64,000 nucleotides of DNA, taken from positions 1 to 64,000 of the IMG/VR virus record IMGVR_UViG_3300009370_000007. One strand, 5' to 3'. Origin of the DNA: a virus. The notes below the pieces were generated by a model. It did not search any database. It had not been told where the DNA came from and saw nothing but the letters and a program-made list of their open reading frames with translations. How positions within the stretch are numbered: position 1 is the stretch's first letter; every line of letters begins with the position of its first letter. The position numbers and the translations under genes were made by a program. Shown one piece after another: positions 42,333 to 52,200 of the stretch.

Positions 42333-42976
42333 TAGAATGAACCAAATGGATTGGACTCATCAAAATCTAAAATAGAATCTGCTTCGTCTTCAATCTTCTT
42401 ATTATCTGAAATTGCATTATCCGGCATTGAAGTTTCATCGTCTGCTGTTACTACATTAGAAAACTCATTCTCTAACTTGTCTATATCATCAATTCCAGTA
42501 TCAATCGCTTCGCTGCTATATCGGAAGAGTTCGCAACGAAGGTCATATACAGGAAGTTCGCCGACTTGATAAAATATAGATTCATGTTCAACGTGTAAAA
42601 TTTCAAATAATTTTTTGTTTAATGGCATATAGATTAAATCGCCTTCGCGGGGCCTGGGGTATCCAGACCCAAGCTCTTCAAATCTTCGCTGTGCCATTGT
42701 TAATGTAACTTGATCGCGAATCTCTAATCCAAATCGAGAAATAAAATCGCCTTCGCCTTCAAATCCTTCTATATTTTTAATATAAAGCTCAATGTTATAA
42801 GTAACATCAAATTTAGAAAGAGTGTCTTCTCCGAAAATTTGATCTTCGTTGACAGACTTTCGAGGAATCCAATGCATATCCTGTCCATAAAATTTAATAG
42901 ATTCAATAATTAAATCTTCAAGAAGTCTTTTTTCTGGACTGCTTTCAAAATTGTTAACGTAAACATTAGTGGGCAT
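42332..42976 (-). CDS. gp14: Neck protein gp14
   Basis: This 214-residue neck subunit is recognised by IKFYGQDMHWIPRKSVNEDQ, IFGEDTLSKF, FEGEGDFISRFGLEI and PREGDLIYMPLNKKLFEI, all parallel to T4 gp14. The C-terminus is acidic and shorter than in T4 (256). GGGG lies before the ATG, three bases after the gp13 stop. It completes the head-tail neck with gp13. Confidence 0.94.
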   Translation of the reverse strand: MPTNVYVNNFESSPEKRLLEDLIIESIKFYGQDMHWIPRKSVNEDQIFGEDTLSKFDVTYNIELYIKNIEGFEGEGDFISRFGLEIRDQVTLTMAQRRFEELGSGYPRPREGDLIYMPLNKKLFEILHVEHESIFYQVGELPVYDLRCELFRYSSEAIDTGIDDIDKLENEFSNVVTADDETSMPDNAISDNKKIEDEADSILDFDESNPFGSF

Positions 42977-42979
42977 TAT

Positions 42980-43750
42980 TTACCCCGTATAAAAATCAAT
43001 TGGAAGTTCATATTGTAGTGATGCAGTTTCTTTGAGTCGTTCTATTTCTGCTCTTGCATCTTCTAATACTGCCCTTCCGTTTAATGTTACTCCACCAGGA
43101 AGTTGAACTCCTTCAAACTTTGAAAGATTCATTCCCCATTGTTCTTTAAACAATGCAGTACAATAATCTCGTAGAAGTCGGTCCTGCCAAACTTCCGCAT
43201 AAGCGCCTGGATCTACAGCGCGATAGGCATCTAATACGACGTATTGATCTTTATTAATATCCTTGCTCCAATTCCAATCAATAAACAATTTATCTGTTCT
43301 TCGATTAAATCGAATGGTAGGCTCTCGATCAATCATATCTTGAATCATTTCAAGATTGCTCATTCTCATCCAATAATATTGCATTTCTGCTGTGGCCATC
43401 GAACCAAAAGTTCCAGTAACATCATTAAGTCTCATTTGATATTGAACATCAAAAATACTTGAATCGCTTTCAGCTCTGGCAATTTTAGTTATTCCTAAAA
43501 TTGTATCTGTAGTTCCTGCGAGCGACCCTTCTGTAACAGTAAGAAACTTATTGTCTAAATCTGTTTGAGTAATTTGATGAGAATAAAATACCCGTTCAAC
43601 GCCATCAAAATTAAACTCCTGAAAAAACTCAACGGCATCATCAATGCGATCTTCTAATTGATCGTCATCAACATTAATATCAACAACTGGCTTCCCGAGG
43701 CGTCGTAGACAATATTCTTTAAATTCTGCTCTTGTTGAAGGTTGTGCCAT
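42980..43750 (-). CDS. gp13: Neck protein gp13
   Basis: This 256-residue T4-type neck protein begins MAQPSTRAEFKEYCLRRLG with the VDINVDDDQLEDRIDDAVEF block, and ends with a helical DARAEIERLKE segment. T4 gp13 is 309 residues. AAAGG lies before the ATG. It belongs to the 13-14-15-16-17 block behind the late promoter at 44146. Confidence 0.92.
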   Translation of the reverse strand: MAQPSTRAEFKEYCLRRLGKPVVDINVDDDQLEDRIDDAVEFFQEFNFDGVERVFYSHQITQTDLDNKFLTVTEGSLAGTTDTILGITKIARAESDSSIFDVQYQMRLNDVTGTFGSMATAEMQYYWMRMSNLEMIQDMIDREPTIRFNRRTDKLFIDWNWSKDINKDQYVVLDAYRAVDPGAYAEVWQDRLLRDYCTALFKEQWGMNLSKFEGVQLPGGVTLNGRAVLEDARAEIERLKETASLQYELPIDFYTG

Positions 43751-43754
43751 AGTC

Positions 43755-44111
43755 TTATACCTTTGTTACTTCTGGAGAAACGGTTAAAATTCCTTCTCGA
43801 ATCCTTGTAATTTTAGGAGGAGTGTCATTAGACACAATTTCAACATCATATACATATCTACCTTCGGTTATTGCTGAAGTGACTACATTATTCATTGAAA
43901 GTCCAACAATTCCACTCGTATTAGAAACCCAAACATTAACAGATAAATTTGCAGTATGAGTAGTAGAAGAATATGATTTTCTTATTTGACCATATCCTGC
44001 TGTATAACCAGACATATTCAATACTGTTGTTGTTGAAGCATTTGCATAGGCAACCACGTTCGCACTAAAATCTGTCCCCTGATCTATTAATAAATTGAGT
44101 TGTTTTGCCAT
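43755..44111 (-). CDS. Small virion protein, BppU-like Ig-type domain
   Basis: This 118-residue beta-sandwich protein begins MAKQLNLLIDQGTDFSANV, then MSGYTAGYGQIRKSYSSTT and GRYVYDVEIVSNDTPPKITR with a GILTVSPEVTKV ending. This order is typical of the upper-baseplate BppU N-terminal fold found as a small gene in many marine T4-like tails. GGAAT precedes the ATG. It probably decorates the baseplate, neck or fibre network. Confidence 0.8.
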   Translation of the reverse strand: MAKQLNLLIDQGTDFSANVVAYANASTTTVLNMSGYTAGYGQIRKSYSSTTHTANLSVNVWVSNTSGIVGLSMNNVVTSAITEGRYVYDVEIVSNDTPPKITRIREGILTVSPEVTKV

Positions 44112-44145
44112 GAGTTTAGCTATTCCCCGAAAGTAATGTCTATAC

Positions 44146-44153
44146 TATTTATA
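44146..44153 (-). promoter_or_regulatory. T4-type late promoter TATAAATA
   Basis: The exact late consensus on the minus strand lies 35 bases before the ATG at 44111, in the 64-base gap. It would drive the neck-terminase operon. Confidence 0.75.
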
Positions 44154-44175
44154 AGGGTACAGTATTGAGGGAGTA

Positions 44176-44505
44176 TTATGAATTTTCAGTTGGATTATGA
44201 GAAGAGGTAAAGGGACTGGTATTCCCCCCCGGATGAAAGGTCGATAATGGAACTGCCTCCTTAACTTGTTTAACGTGCTGATACCATGTATTTGCAGTTT
44301 CAGTATCTGCCACAATTCTACCATCATTAATATCGTGCCAAAGTTTATCAAGCTGAACTCCAATAGAACCGTATAATGCTACTCTACTATTAATTTCTTG
44401 CTGTTTTGACACCCTATTTAATTGTTCGTCAGTAGTAGTAAATTTTCCAGGGATTCTTTTATGCGGAATAAGTGGATTTTTTATTTCTAATTTAAATTCT
44501 GCCAT
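44176..44505 (-). CDS. Small tail-associated protein, 109 aa
   Basis: The protein begins MAEFKLEIKNPLIPHKRIPG. It has a helical middle with ALYGSIGVQLDKLWHDINDG and TWYQHVKQVKEAVP, a form seen in small proteins beside tail-fibre genes of marine T4-like phages, where a W-H-D-I segment is common. The tail is Ser/Thr-rich. AAGGA precedes the ATG. It could be a fibre chaperone or minor tail protein; no stronger evidence. Confidence 0.65.
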   Translation of the reverse strand: MAEFKLEIKNPLIPHKRIPGKFTTTDEQLNRVSKQQEINSRVALYGSIGVQLDKLWHDINDGRIVADTETANTWYQHVKQVKEAVPLSTFHPGGNTSPFTSSHNPTENS

Positions 44506-44520
44506 GTCATATTTTCCTTA

Positions 44521-44988
44521 TTATTGTGGATCGCTAATCATTTCGGTAACTAGCGGTGGAGGAGGCAATGTTGCAACTTGATATTGTGCCTTATGGTATC
44601 CATATTTTTGAAATCTAATTGTATAATTAGTTGTAGAAAACCCATTTACTGAAAATGCAAATGAAGTGTCTGTTGAGTTTGCTGTCCAGACAAATTGCTT
44701 ATCCACACTAACTGCTGTCCCAGGAGCAATTCCAGTAAATACTACTCTATCGTTTCCATCAGCAAATATTCCTTGCTTATCTTGAGCAATATCTTGATGT
44801 TGAATCTTATCAAATCCTATTGGTTGACCATTGGCTGTAACCACATATTGATTTAACAAAGCAGCCCTTCGGGCAACAATAAAAGCAATTCCCTTTTTTT
44901 GTAATTTTTCTATTTTTTCTGGAGTTGCATTATCAATTGAATATAAAATAAATCCAGTATTTCTATCATATACATAAATGTTGTCCAT
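44521..44988 (-). CDS. Tail-associated hypothetical protein, 155 aa
   Basis: I start at 44988 (MDNIYVYDRNTGFILYSID), as the longer frame from 45036 runs inside the upstream fibre gene; AAAGG lies about 12 bases ahead. Residues about 1-60 form a beta-rich unit; about 90-130 another with FVWTANSTDTSFAFSVNGF and TIRFQKYGYHKAQYQV, resembling an Ig-like carbohydrate-binding or fibre-tip fold. It ends with LPPPPLVTE. It follows the 1070-aa fibre after 20 bases. A fibre accessory is likely. Confidence 0.65.
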   Translation of the reverse strand: MDNIYVYDRNTGFILYSIDNATPEKIEKLQKKGIAFIVARRAALLNQYVVTANGQPIGFDKIQHQDIAQDKQGIFADGNDRVVFTGIAPGTAVSVDKQFVWTANSTDTSFAFSVNGFSTTNYTIRFQKYGYHKAQYQVATLPPPPLVTEMISDPQ

Positions 44989-45008
44989 TGATACGTCTAC
45001 CTTTTCTC

Positions 45009-48000
45009 TTAATCGTGTAGTGGTTGACCCGTCCAAGGATCAATCGGCCAGTTTGGTCTTGCTGTTGTAACTCCTGCCTCATCTGTTTCAAAAGCACCAA
45101 GGGTTCCAGTAGCAGTTTGTGGTGTCGCGGGATCGTGAACAATTCCGGTTCCTTGATTAAATACTATATAGCTCACAAAGAAATAATCCCATTCTAATGG
45201 GTCAGGATACGGAGCCCCTTCACCGTCAACTTTGTCCATTGGATTAAAATGATTAGTTGAAATTGTGGTAACTTCAGTATTTGGAACAATTGCCTCCCTA
45301 TATGAAAGATACCCAGTTCGCTTACTGTCAATTTCAATCCAAGGACGATACCTAAAGTCATGTGTATTATTTATTCGAGCACCAGGGCCAACTGGAGTAT
45401 CAAATCCAGTAATTTTATTTGGATAAGTTGGTTGAATTTGATTATCAAATGTCATTGCACCATAGGCACCTCCCGATACTGATGGAACATCTTCAAAGCG
45501 CGGACTCTCAGTTGAAGCAACAGAGGCAGAGTAAGATTGAAAGTTAAATGGCTGATTTCTTCCTTCAAGTTCTCCCTTAAGGAACCACCACATACTACCA
45601 TATCCATGTCTGGTATCTTCTAGACTTGCTTTATACCATAATGGATACCCATTGGGCCATAATTCCATGTTTTGAAGACAATTTGAAAAAGTCATCCACG
45701 GGGAAATTTGAGAATAGTTTCCAGTATTCTGGGTGGTATAAGTATCACTATCCCACATCTGAGTAATGAAAAAATTCTTTAATGGAACATTATCCCATAG
45801 AAAATTATCCCAGCCACCCATATAGGAACGTGGCATATGTTCCTGCTCTGCTGGATTAATTGATTGGTTCGGTCCTTCTTCGGTCCCGCCAGTTCTCCAA
45901 CCTCCCGAGGAATCTCCGGCTGGAGCGTCGATGTTAACTCCCAGTTTCCATCCATCATTGTCTTCTGGATGCCCAAAATTACTTGAAAGATTTCCTCCTG
46001 GGGTCGCATTAAGAACTCCTGGGTGGTCCCCTTGACCGGATGCAGTTGAAGACCGATTATATTTCATTTCGGCACCACCATTACCATATTGACCAATCCA
46101 TGTTGGATCATTATGAGGGTTGCCCGATCCGCTTATAAATGACAAAACTGTACCACCAGTACCCCCTCCACTTGGAGTGCCAATAGGAAAATCCCAAGAT
46201 TCCGGCCCTGGTGGAAAGAAATTATAAATGTCACTTACATTAACAGAAGGAATATCACTTCGCGGAGATGTTGACGGCCAACGGCTAGCTGTGCTCGTGG
46301 CATTGCGCGCAGAACCTCTCGCAAAACCAAACATAGAAGACATCGGCATTTTGATTGGAACTGTGCTAATGCCACGATAATTATAGCTTCCTGTTTTTAA
46401 ATATTCTTCAAGCATGATCCTATGTTCCGGCGGCCAATATCGGACATCAGAAGGAGCCTCATTATCGAGCTGCATACCGTTCCGAGCCCCCGCCCACCCA
46501 GACCGAGGAAGATAATACTTATCGCGTCCATACAAAGTCCACATATAATTACCACCCTGATTATAAGAACCAACAAAATTGGGATCATGATAGTAATCAA
46601 AAATAGAACTTCCGGCTCCGGCTGGAAACTCTGACGAATTTTCTTGAAGAGCAAGATCATGATTAAATGCTCCATGACCAGTATGTTCTTTATAGTGTCT
46701 AGTAGGCCATTCCCCCGTAAAGGGGCCATCATCATGTGCCGTGCTTGCATCCATAATATTTAATCCATGATTTGGATACTCGCCCGAGCCTGCTGAACCG
46801 TCACCAGAATAATCAGATGCAATAATTCTTCCTCTGTCCCCTTTGCCAGTATTCCATGCATTATAATGAGCATTTGCATTGTTTGTAGAAATCATTGCAT
46901 TTGAAGTTGATTTGTCGTTCCAGGCCTGAATAATTAATTTATCATTATCAACATAATATATTAGCCCCCAAGTTTTTTGTTTCCAATAGCCCGTTCTACC
47001 GGGAGTCTTATATTGAGTTTTATTAATAGATTTATCAATTCTACGATCAATGCTTCCAAAGGGAGCATCCATTTGGGCATAACTTTGGGGAGTAAATGCA
47101 TTTAAATTTGAACGGTCGAGATTCAAATTAACGTGCCAACCATCTGGACGAACCAAGGTTTCCCATTGAGTTCTTGGATAATTATTTGGTTTTGACCGTG
47201 AGTTTATTGCGGCCCAGGGATGTTTTCCATAATGATCTCCTAGTTGATGCGTCTCTGGAGCCCCAGTAAGGTCTTCACCGACAATTTCTCCTGTGCCTAC
47301 TCCAAATGACATTCCATGAATTGTCCCATGTGGAAATTCGCTCCCTGGATAATCAGGACCAGAACTATCTTGGCCTTCATCTTCTCCTGAAATTGCAGCC
47401 ATATTACCATATTTAAATACATCTGTTATCGTTCCATCAGGATTTTTTTGCACCTTTCCTTGTTGAATATAATCATCTATAAATTTTAATGATTGATGTT
47501 CTGTGTTTATTGTTCCTCCAATTACATTTAGTTGCTTTATCCAAACAGAATCCATATATTTCAATATCTGTGAATTTGCAGAGTCGGCATAATTTGGATG
47601 AAAATGGCCTGAACTATTACATACTGCAAATTGTAACATTACCATAGGAATTATATTTTCTGTACCCGGAGTTTTAGATGCACTAAAATCTATAGATACA
47701 TTTGTACGATTTCCTGCATGAAAAACTGGATCTCTTCTATGCTTATATCCAGCCAAGATGGCGCTTCCTTGCTGAACAACAAACATAGAGCTTTCCACAT
47801 AGGTTGAACTGTCAAATATTAAATTTCCTGAATGTGCAATCTCATTATCAGTTACATCAATGCCCGGAGCAGAAACAAACAACCCCGCTGTTCCTTTTGA
47901 AGACAAAGAATTGTTTTCTACTATAATAGGAAAAAAATTTGTATTAAGCGTGAGCTGCCCGGGGATGTTAGGGTATACATCTACCCAAGGACCCTTTATC

Positions 48001-48221
48001 TCATCAAAACCAGTTGCAAGGACAATTCTTTCTTCAGGGTCGCCTGAACTAGATTGCCTAAAGTGAACTTCATGGCCTATTCTCCACCCGGCAGCCTGAT
48101 CTTTACTTATTGTCAAATAATATTTGATACGAGCCGGGGAGCCTACTGCATTATCATTAGATGCAATTGTTGATTCTGTAGGAAGGTCTTTATTTCCAAG
48201 TATTATTCTAGGGATTGCCAT
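45009..48221 (-). CDS. Tail fibre/adhesin paralogue, 1070 aa
   Basis: The protein starts MAIPRIILGNKDLPTES and carries KGTAGLFVSAPGIDVTDNEI (about 115) and GNLIFDSSTYVESSMFVVQQ, the same opening units as 48223-49272 and 49272-54524. A P-M-V-M-L-Q-F unit follows (about 190). The centre is aromatic-rich and variable (Trp, Tyr, Gly, Asn). The end, DYFFVSYIVFNQGTG, matches the Y-I-x-x-x ending of the paralogues. Likely a receptor-binding fibre in tandem with its relatives. GGA precedes the ATG, one base after the previous stop. Confidence 0.75.
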   Translation of the reverse strand: MAIPRIILGNKDLPTESTIASNDNAVGSPARIKYYLTISKDQAAGWRIGHEVHFRQSSSGDPEERIVLATGFDEIKGPWVDVYPNIPGQLTLNTNFFPIIVENNSLSSKGTAGLFVSAPGIDVTDNEIAHSGNLIFDSSTYVESSMFVVQQGSAILAGYKHRRDPVFHAGNRTNVSIDFSASKTPGTENIIPMVMLQFAVCNSSGHFHPNYADSANSQILKYMDSVWIKQLNVIGGTINTEHQSLKFIDDYIQQGKVQKNPDGTITDVFKYGNMAAISGEDEGQDSSGPDYPGSEFPHGTIHGMSFGVGTGEIVGEDLTGAPETHQLGDHYGKHPWAAINSRSKPNNYPRTQWETLVRPDGWHVNLNLDRSNLNAFTPQSYAQMDAPFGSIDRRIDKSINKTQYKTPGRTGYWKQKTWGLIYYVDNDKLIIQAWNDKSTSNAMISTNNANAHYNAWNTGKGDRGRIIASDYSGDGSAGSGEYPNHGLNIMDASTAHDDGPFTGEWPTRHYKEHTGHGAFNHDLALQENSSEFPAGAGSSIFDYYHDPNFVGSYNQGGNYMWTLYGRDKYYLPRSGWAGARNGMQLDNEAPSDVRYWPPEHRIMLEEYLKTGSYNYRGISTVPIKMPMSSMFGFARGSARNATSTASRWPSTSPRSDIPSVNVSDIYNFFPPGPESWDFPIGTPSGGGTGGTVLSFISGSGNPHNDPTWIGQYGNGGAEMKYNRSSTASGQGDHPGVLNATPGGNLSSNFGHPEDNDGWKLGVNIDAPAGDSSGGWRTGGTEEGPNQSINPAEQEHMPRSYMGGWDNFLWDNVPLKNFFITQMWDSDTYTTQNTGNYSQISPWMTFSNCLQNMELWPNGYPLWYKASLEDTRHGYGSMWWFLKGELEGRNQPFNFQSYSASVASTESPRFEDVPSVSGGAYGAMTFDNQIQPTYPNKITGFDTPVGPGARINNTHDFRYRPWIEIDSKRTGYLSYREAIVPNTEVTTISTNHFNPMDKVDGEGAPYPDPLEWDYFFVSYIVFNQGTGIVHDPATPQTATGTLGAFETDEAGVTTARPNWPIDPWTGQPLHD

Positions 48222-48222
48222 T

Positions 48223-49272
48223 TTATCCTGATGCTCCCGGTTCTCTATAAATTATATATCCAAGTTGAAATTTACATTCCGTACTTGCATTATAAAAATA
48301 TAAATCAATTTGTGGTAGACTTCCATCTGTTGCAGTAGTATCAATTGAAGTTTGAGCCCAACAAAAATCACCGGGCATCTTCAATAAATGTGACGATCTT
48401 CTAAAAATGGGACTCGGCTGGCCGCCAACAGGAATAAAATCTCCGCCGCCTCCGGCCTCCCAGTTTTCCCAACCCGGAATTCTAATATGCGATACATCGG
48501 GGACGGTCGTGAAAACGGTAGAATCTCCTATTGAAAACAGAGCTTCCATTACCCCCCCAACAAAAACATCGAAACCACCAATATCAATATTTTCTTGTAT
48601 CATTCCAGGCCCGGCATCGGGGTCATATGGATCAAAGGTGTCGGTACTAAGTCCCCAATTTAATGCATCTTCTAAATTCTCCGGCGAAACCGGAGTTTGC
48701 CACCAAGCAAAATTAAATGCAGAAGGATCATTTGTGATACAAGTGTTACTTAAATGATATGGATGATCGTTTGGATATTGCCAAAATGCCTTTCGTCCTC
48801 CATGTTCCCATTCTCCAGTATGAAGTGGATTATATCCATTTGGAAGTCCATAACTATCTACACCATCTCCATCCCAAGAATCTGTTCCTTGTCCTCCCAT
48901 TGCATCATATACGTTTGAACCAAAATCTTTTCCTAATCCAGCAGCAATAAACCATTGAACCATTACTGGAGAATCTCCTCCGGTTCCAGGGCCAGAATGG
49001 CGAGGGGCTTCAATGTCAAGTCCTTCTATTTTAAGCTCAAACGGCGTACCAAGTTCCGGCGACACGTCAAGAAGAGCACTACCCGACGCCAAAACTTGAA
49101 GAAAACCAGATTGTGTTCCATCAGTAGAAAATAACAAGTCCGTTGCATTACAAGTCAAGGCATCAAAACCAGGCCTTGAAATATAAACTCCGGTATTATC
49201 TTGACGATGATACTCTTCGGGAAAATCTCCAGTAGATGATCCAGTATTTCCAATTAAAATTCTATTGGGCAT
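48223..49272 (-). CDS. Tail fibre/adhesin paralogue, short form, 349 aa
   Basis: This is the smallest of three fibre paralogues and shows the family plan clearly. The start is MPNRILIGNTGSSTGD; next TGVYISRPGFDALTCNATDL and a LLFSTDG strand; then a PVMVQWFIAAG unit, a variable aromatic middle, and a closing IDLYFYNASTECKFQLGYII. The N- and C-terminal units recur in the 1070- and 1750-aa proteins, suggesting common attachment domains with an expandable centre. The start overlaps the upstream stop as TAATG, with GGGAGGA ahead. Confidence 0.75.
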   Translation of the reverse strand: MPNRILIGNTGSSTGDFPEEYHRQDNTGVYISRPGFDALTCNATDLLFSTDGTQSGFLQVLASGSALLDVSPELGTPFELKIEGLDIEAPRHSGPGTGGDSPVMVQWFIAAGLGKDFGSNVYDAMGGQGTDSWDGDGVDSYGLPNGYNPLHTGEWEHGGRKAFWQYPNDHPYHLSNTCITNDPSAFNFAWWQTPVSPENLEDALNWGLSTDTFDPYDPDAGPGMIQENIDIGGFDVFVGGVMEALFSIGDSTVFTTVPDVSHIRIPGWENWEAGGGGDFIPVGGQPSPIFRRSSHLLKMPGDFCWAQTSIDTTATDGSLPQIDLYFYNASTECKFQLGYIIYREPGASG

Positions 49273-52200
49273 TATACATCAATTCCTCCCATAGCATCTA
49301 AATTCGCCGGAATTCTTAATACATAATATCTATATCTACATTTTCCTGTTGATTCATTATTGTTAACTAAATCATAACTTTGATTTTGCTTCCACACTTC
49401 AGTCCCATCTACATTATCATCATCTCCAGAGAAATAATTTTCTTCATATTGACTGACTCCCCTTGGATGAAATATTCCCTCGGTTGCCCTACCAGGATAT
49501 TCCTGTTCTTCATCATTTCCCTGTACCCATCGAACCATTGAAGAATATCCTCCGGCTGGAGATACCCCCTTAAGTGTTGGTTCATATGCCATATTTACCA
49601 TTCCCCCAGGAGGCCAGAATTGAACATGACAACCATAACCAGTCCCAACTCCTAGTTCTGGCGTAGCAACTCGATATTCTGCTTCATTAAAAAAATAATA
49701 ATTCTCTCCCCAGGGGTCGGAAATGCCGTTAGGCATTAGTGGTTCATTACTACTATTGTCTTCAACTAGTATCTGCCGAGGATCTCCCCACCCCCAAAAT
49801 TTTGCAGTATTACCCACAGTATTATCTCCATCTCCTTCTGCATACCAGTTATTATTTTCATCATTATAACGGCCTCCACCTTTAGGACATATATCTGCAT
49901 TATTTTGGTGCAATCTTGCATTGCGACCATATAGCATATCATCTCTACCCCATGATACTTTACCATATCGCGTCATTCGACTAGAATACGGTTTCCATCC
50001 AGATTTAAGTGCTCCAACAGCAGGAACATTAACATTTTGCATTGTTCCCATAGTACCGAATGCTTCTGCAATAGAACTATCTAATTGTGCTTGTGGAGAT
50101 CCGTCGCCGGTCTCGGGGCCTCTCCAATCCGTAAATACCTCTGCTAGATATTGAGTATCTCTAGATGTGTAAACCGGCGTCTCAACTCCATCAATGAACT
50201 CTAAGCGGGTGATAATACTCTCATTAGGATCGCGCTGACGAGCCACATGAATAGATTCGCTATTCATTGGCTCTACTGGCCAAGTTTGGGCTCCTCCCCA
50301 ATCCCAAGGTGGTTTTGAATTTTGATAAAATCCAGCAGTTCCACCATAACTAAATCCGGGTAACATTTCATGACGCTGATCTCCTTCTGTTCTTCTGCCC
50401 GGAGCCACCACAGTTCCAGATAAATTTTTAAAGAAATTAGTTCCATACCAACCCCAATCACTAATATGTTCGGCAGTATAAATGCTAGGGGGCAATACTC
50501 CATTTGCAGTATGATCTTTTTGGTCCCACATTATTTCTAATGACGAGGGTTTCGGGGATTTCCCAGGAGCAGCATTTGGATCACCAGCAGCAAATTTTCT
50601 ATATGTTGGTCGAGTCCAAGTGCCATGTGATTGTTCTTCGTATCCTTCTCGGCCCAAAGCCCCTCTTGCAGTAATTTCAAATTTATCGCTTCCGGCTCTA
50701 ACATATGCAAATGTTCTCATTTTGAGTGTTTCTATAATCATCCATTTATAAACTGCTCCTGGGGAAACATTTATTTGAGCCAAATTTGGATACCCTTCTT
50801 GAGTTGTCTGATCGCCAACGCCGGAGTTGTCCTCTCCCATAGTGTCGGTTTTTGATACATAGTGTAAATCTCCCCAAAGACTAAAAAATCTTGGGCCCTC
50901 ATTTGGTTTTTCACCAGCCACGAAACCCATTGGAGATACCATACGACCTCCCAAATAATTAGAATCTCCCCATTTTCCGTGGCCCATTGTAGGTCCGTAT
51001 TCTATTCCAGTATAAAAATGATTTTGGCGGCTGCTTACGGACTGAGGAGGATATATTGGCCTCCCGTTTTCATCTACAGATCCGTAGTCATATCCTAATG
51101 CTTCGAGTTCGGCTTGCAACGCCGCGAAGAAGACTCCGTTCGTCCCGTCAATAGGAAATCCCATTGGATGATTCACAGTAGCTCCTGTTGGGACTTGTGG
51201 CCAGCCATCCCTATAGATTCCACGACTCCCTTCATCGCCCCAAATATTTTCAGAGGGATTCCGATTACCTCTATCGCCATTAATATTATCACCCCTAAGA
51301 AAAGGATTATCATAATCGGGTAATGGTTCTCCTATTGGATTATTATATTGAGATTCACTTCCAGAATGCACAGATGAACCACCAATAGGATACCCAGGCC
51401 TCCATGATCTTTGTTGTCCCCAAAACATAGGAGACATAAAAGAAAAATTTTGAGTTAGAGCTTGATGGCCGGTTTCAGATAAGTCCGTTTCGCCCCAAGG
51501 AGACATGGGATGGGACTCATATCTATGACCGTAGGCCGTGACGGACGAAGAGATATGCCTCCCCCCTTGAGGCATAAGACCAAACTGAGATGCTTGATTC
51601 AATCCCTCATGTACTGTTCCGGGTCGTGGATCAATTGGACTAAAGTGCGTGGAAGACGACCAAGGAGCGTCTGCAAGAACCTCATCGGGGTCTATCCCAG
51701 AATATCCATATGGTGGGGGCATTCCAACTGCATTCGGACCGAACCAACGACTACGAAAAACATCTGCAAAATATTCCGCTGTCACCCCGCTTGTATCTGA
51801 AGGCATCGCGCCGGCCGAGAGGGCCCCCCATGCGCCTGCTCCATAGGTATATAATTTATTATAGGGCGTGGCGTGTGAGCCAGAAGGATAACGGCCATCA
51901 TACTCAGTATCATAATCCCAACACGTTGGAGTTTCCAAGGCACCAGAAGGAAAAGAAACAGCACAAGGATGTTCATATATATCTTTAAAATTATTGCGAC
52001 CGACTACCGGGCTATTTAATCTGGTCCAGATACCAGAAACTTTCGGTGGGCGACCAGTACCATCCCAATTAGATAATGCAAGATTTCGACCGGCAATGTC
52101 ATTTTGATATTGCACATCACTCCACCAAGCATCATATCCGGGGTGCCAGGATTCCGATGGGGATGTCTCTCTTTGAGCTTTGTGATCGGGATAATCTGCT

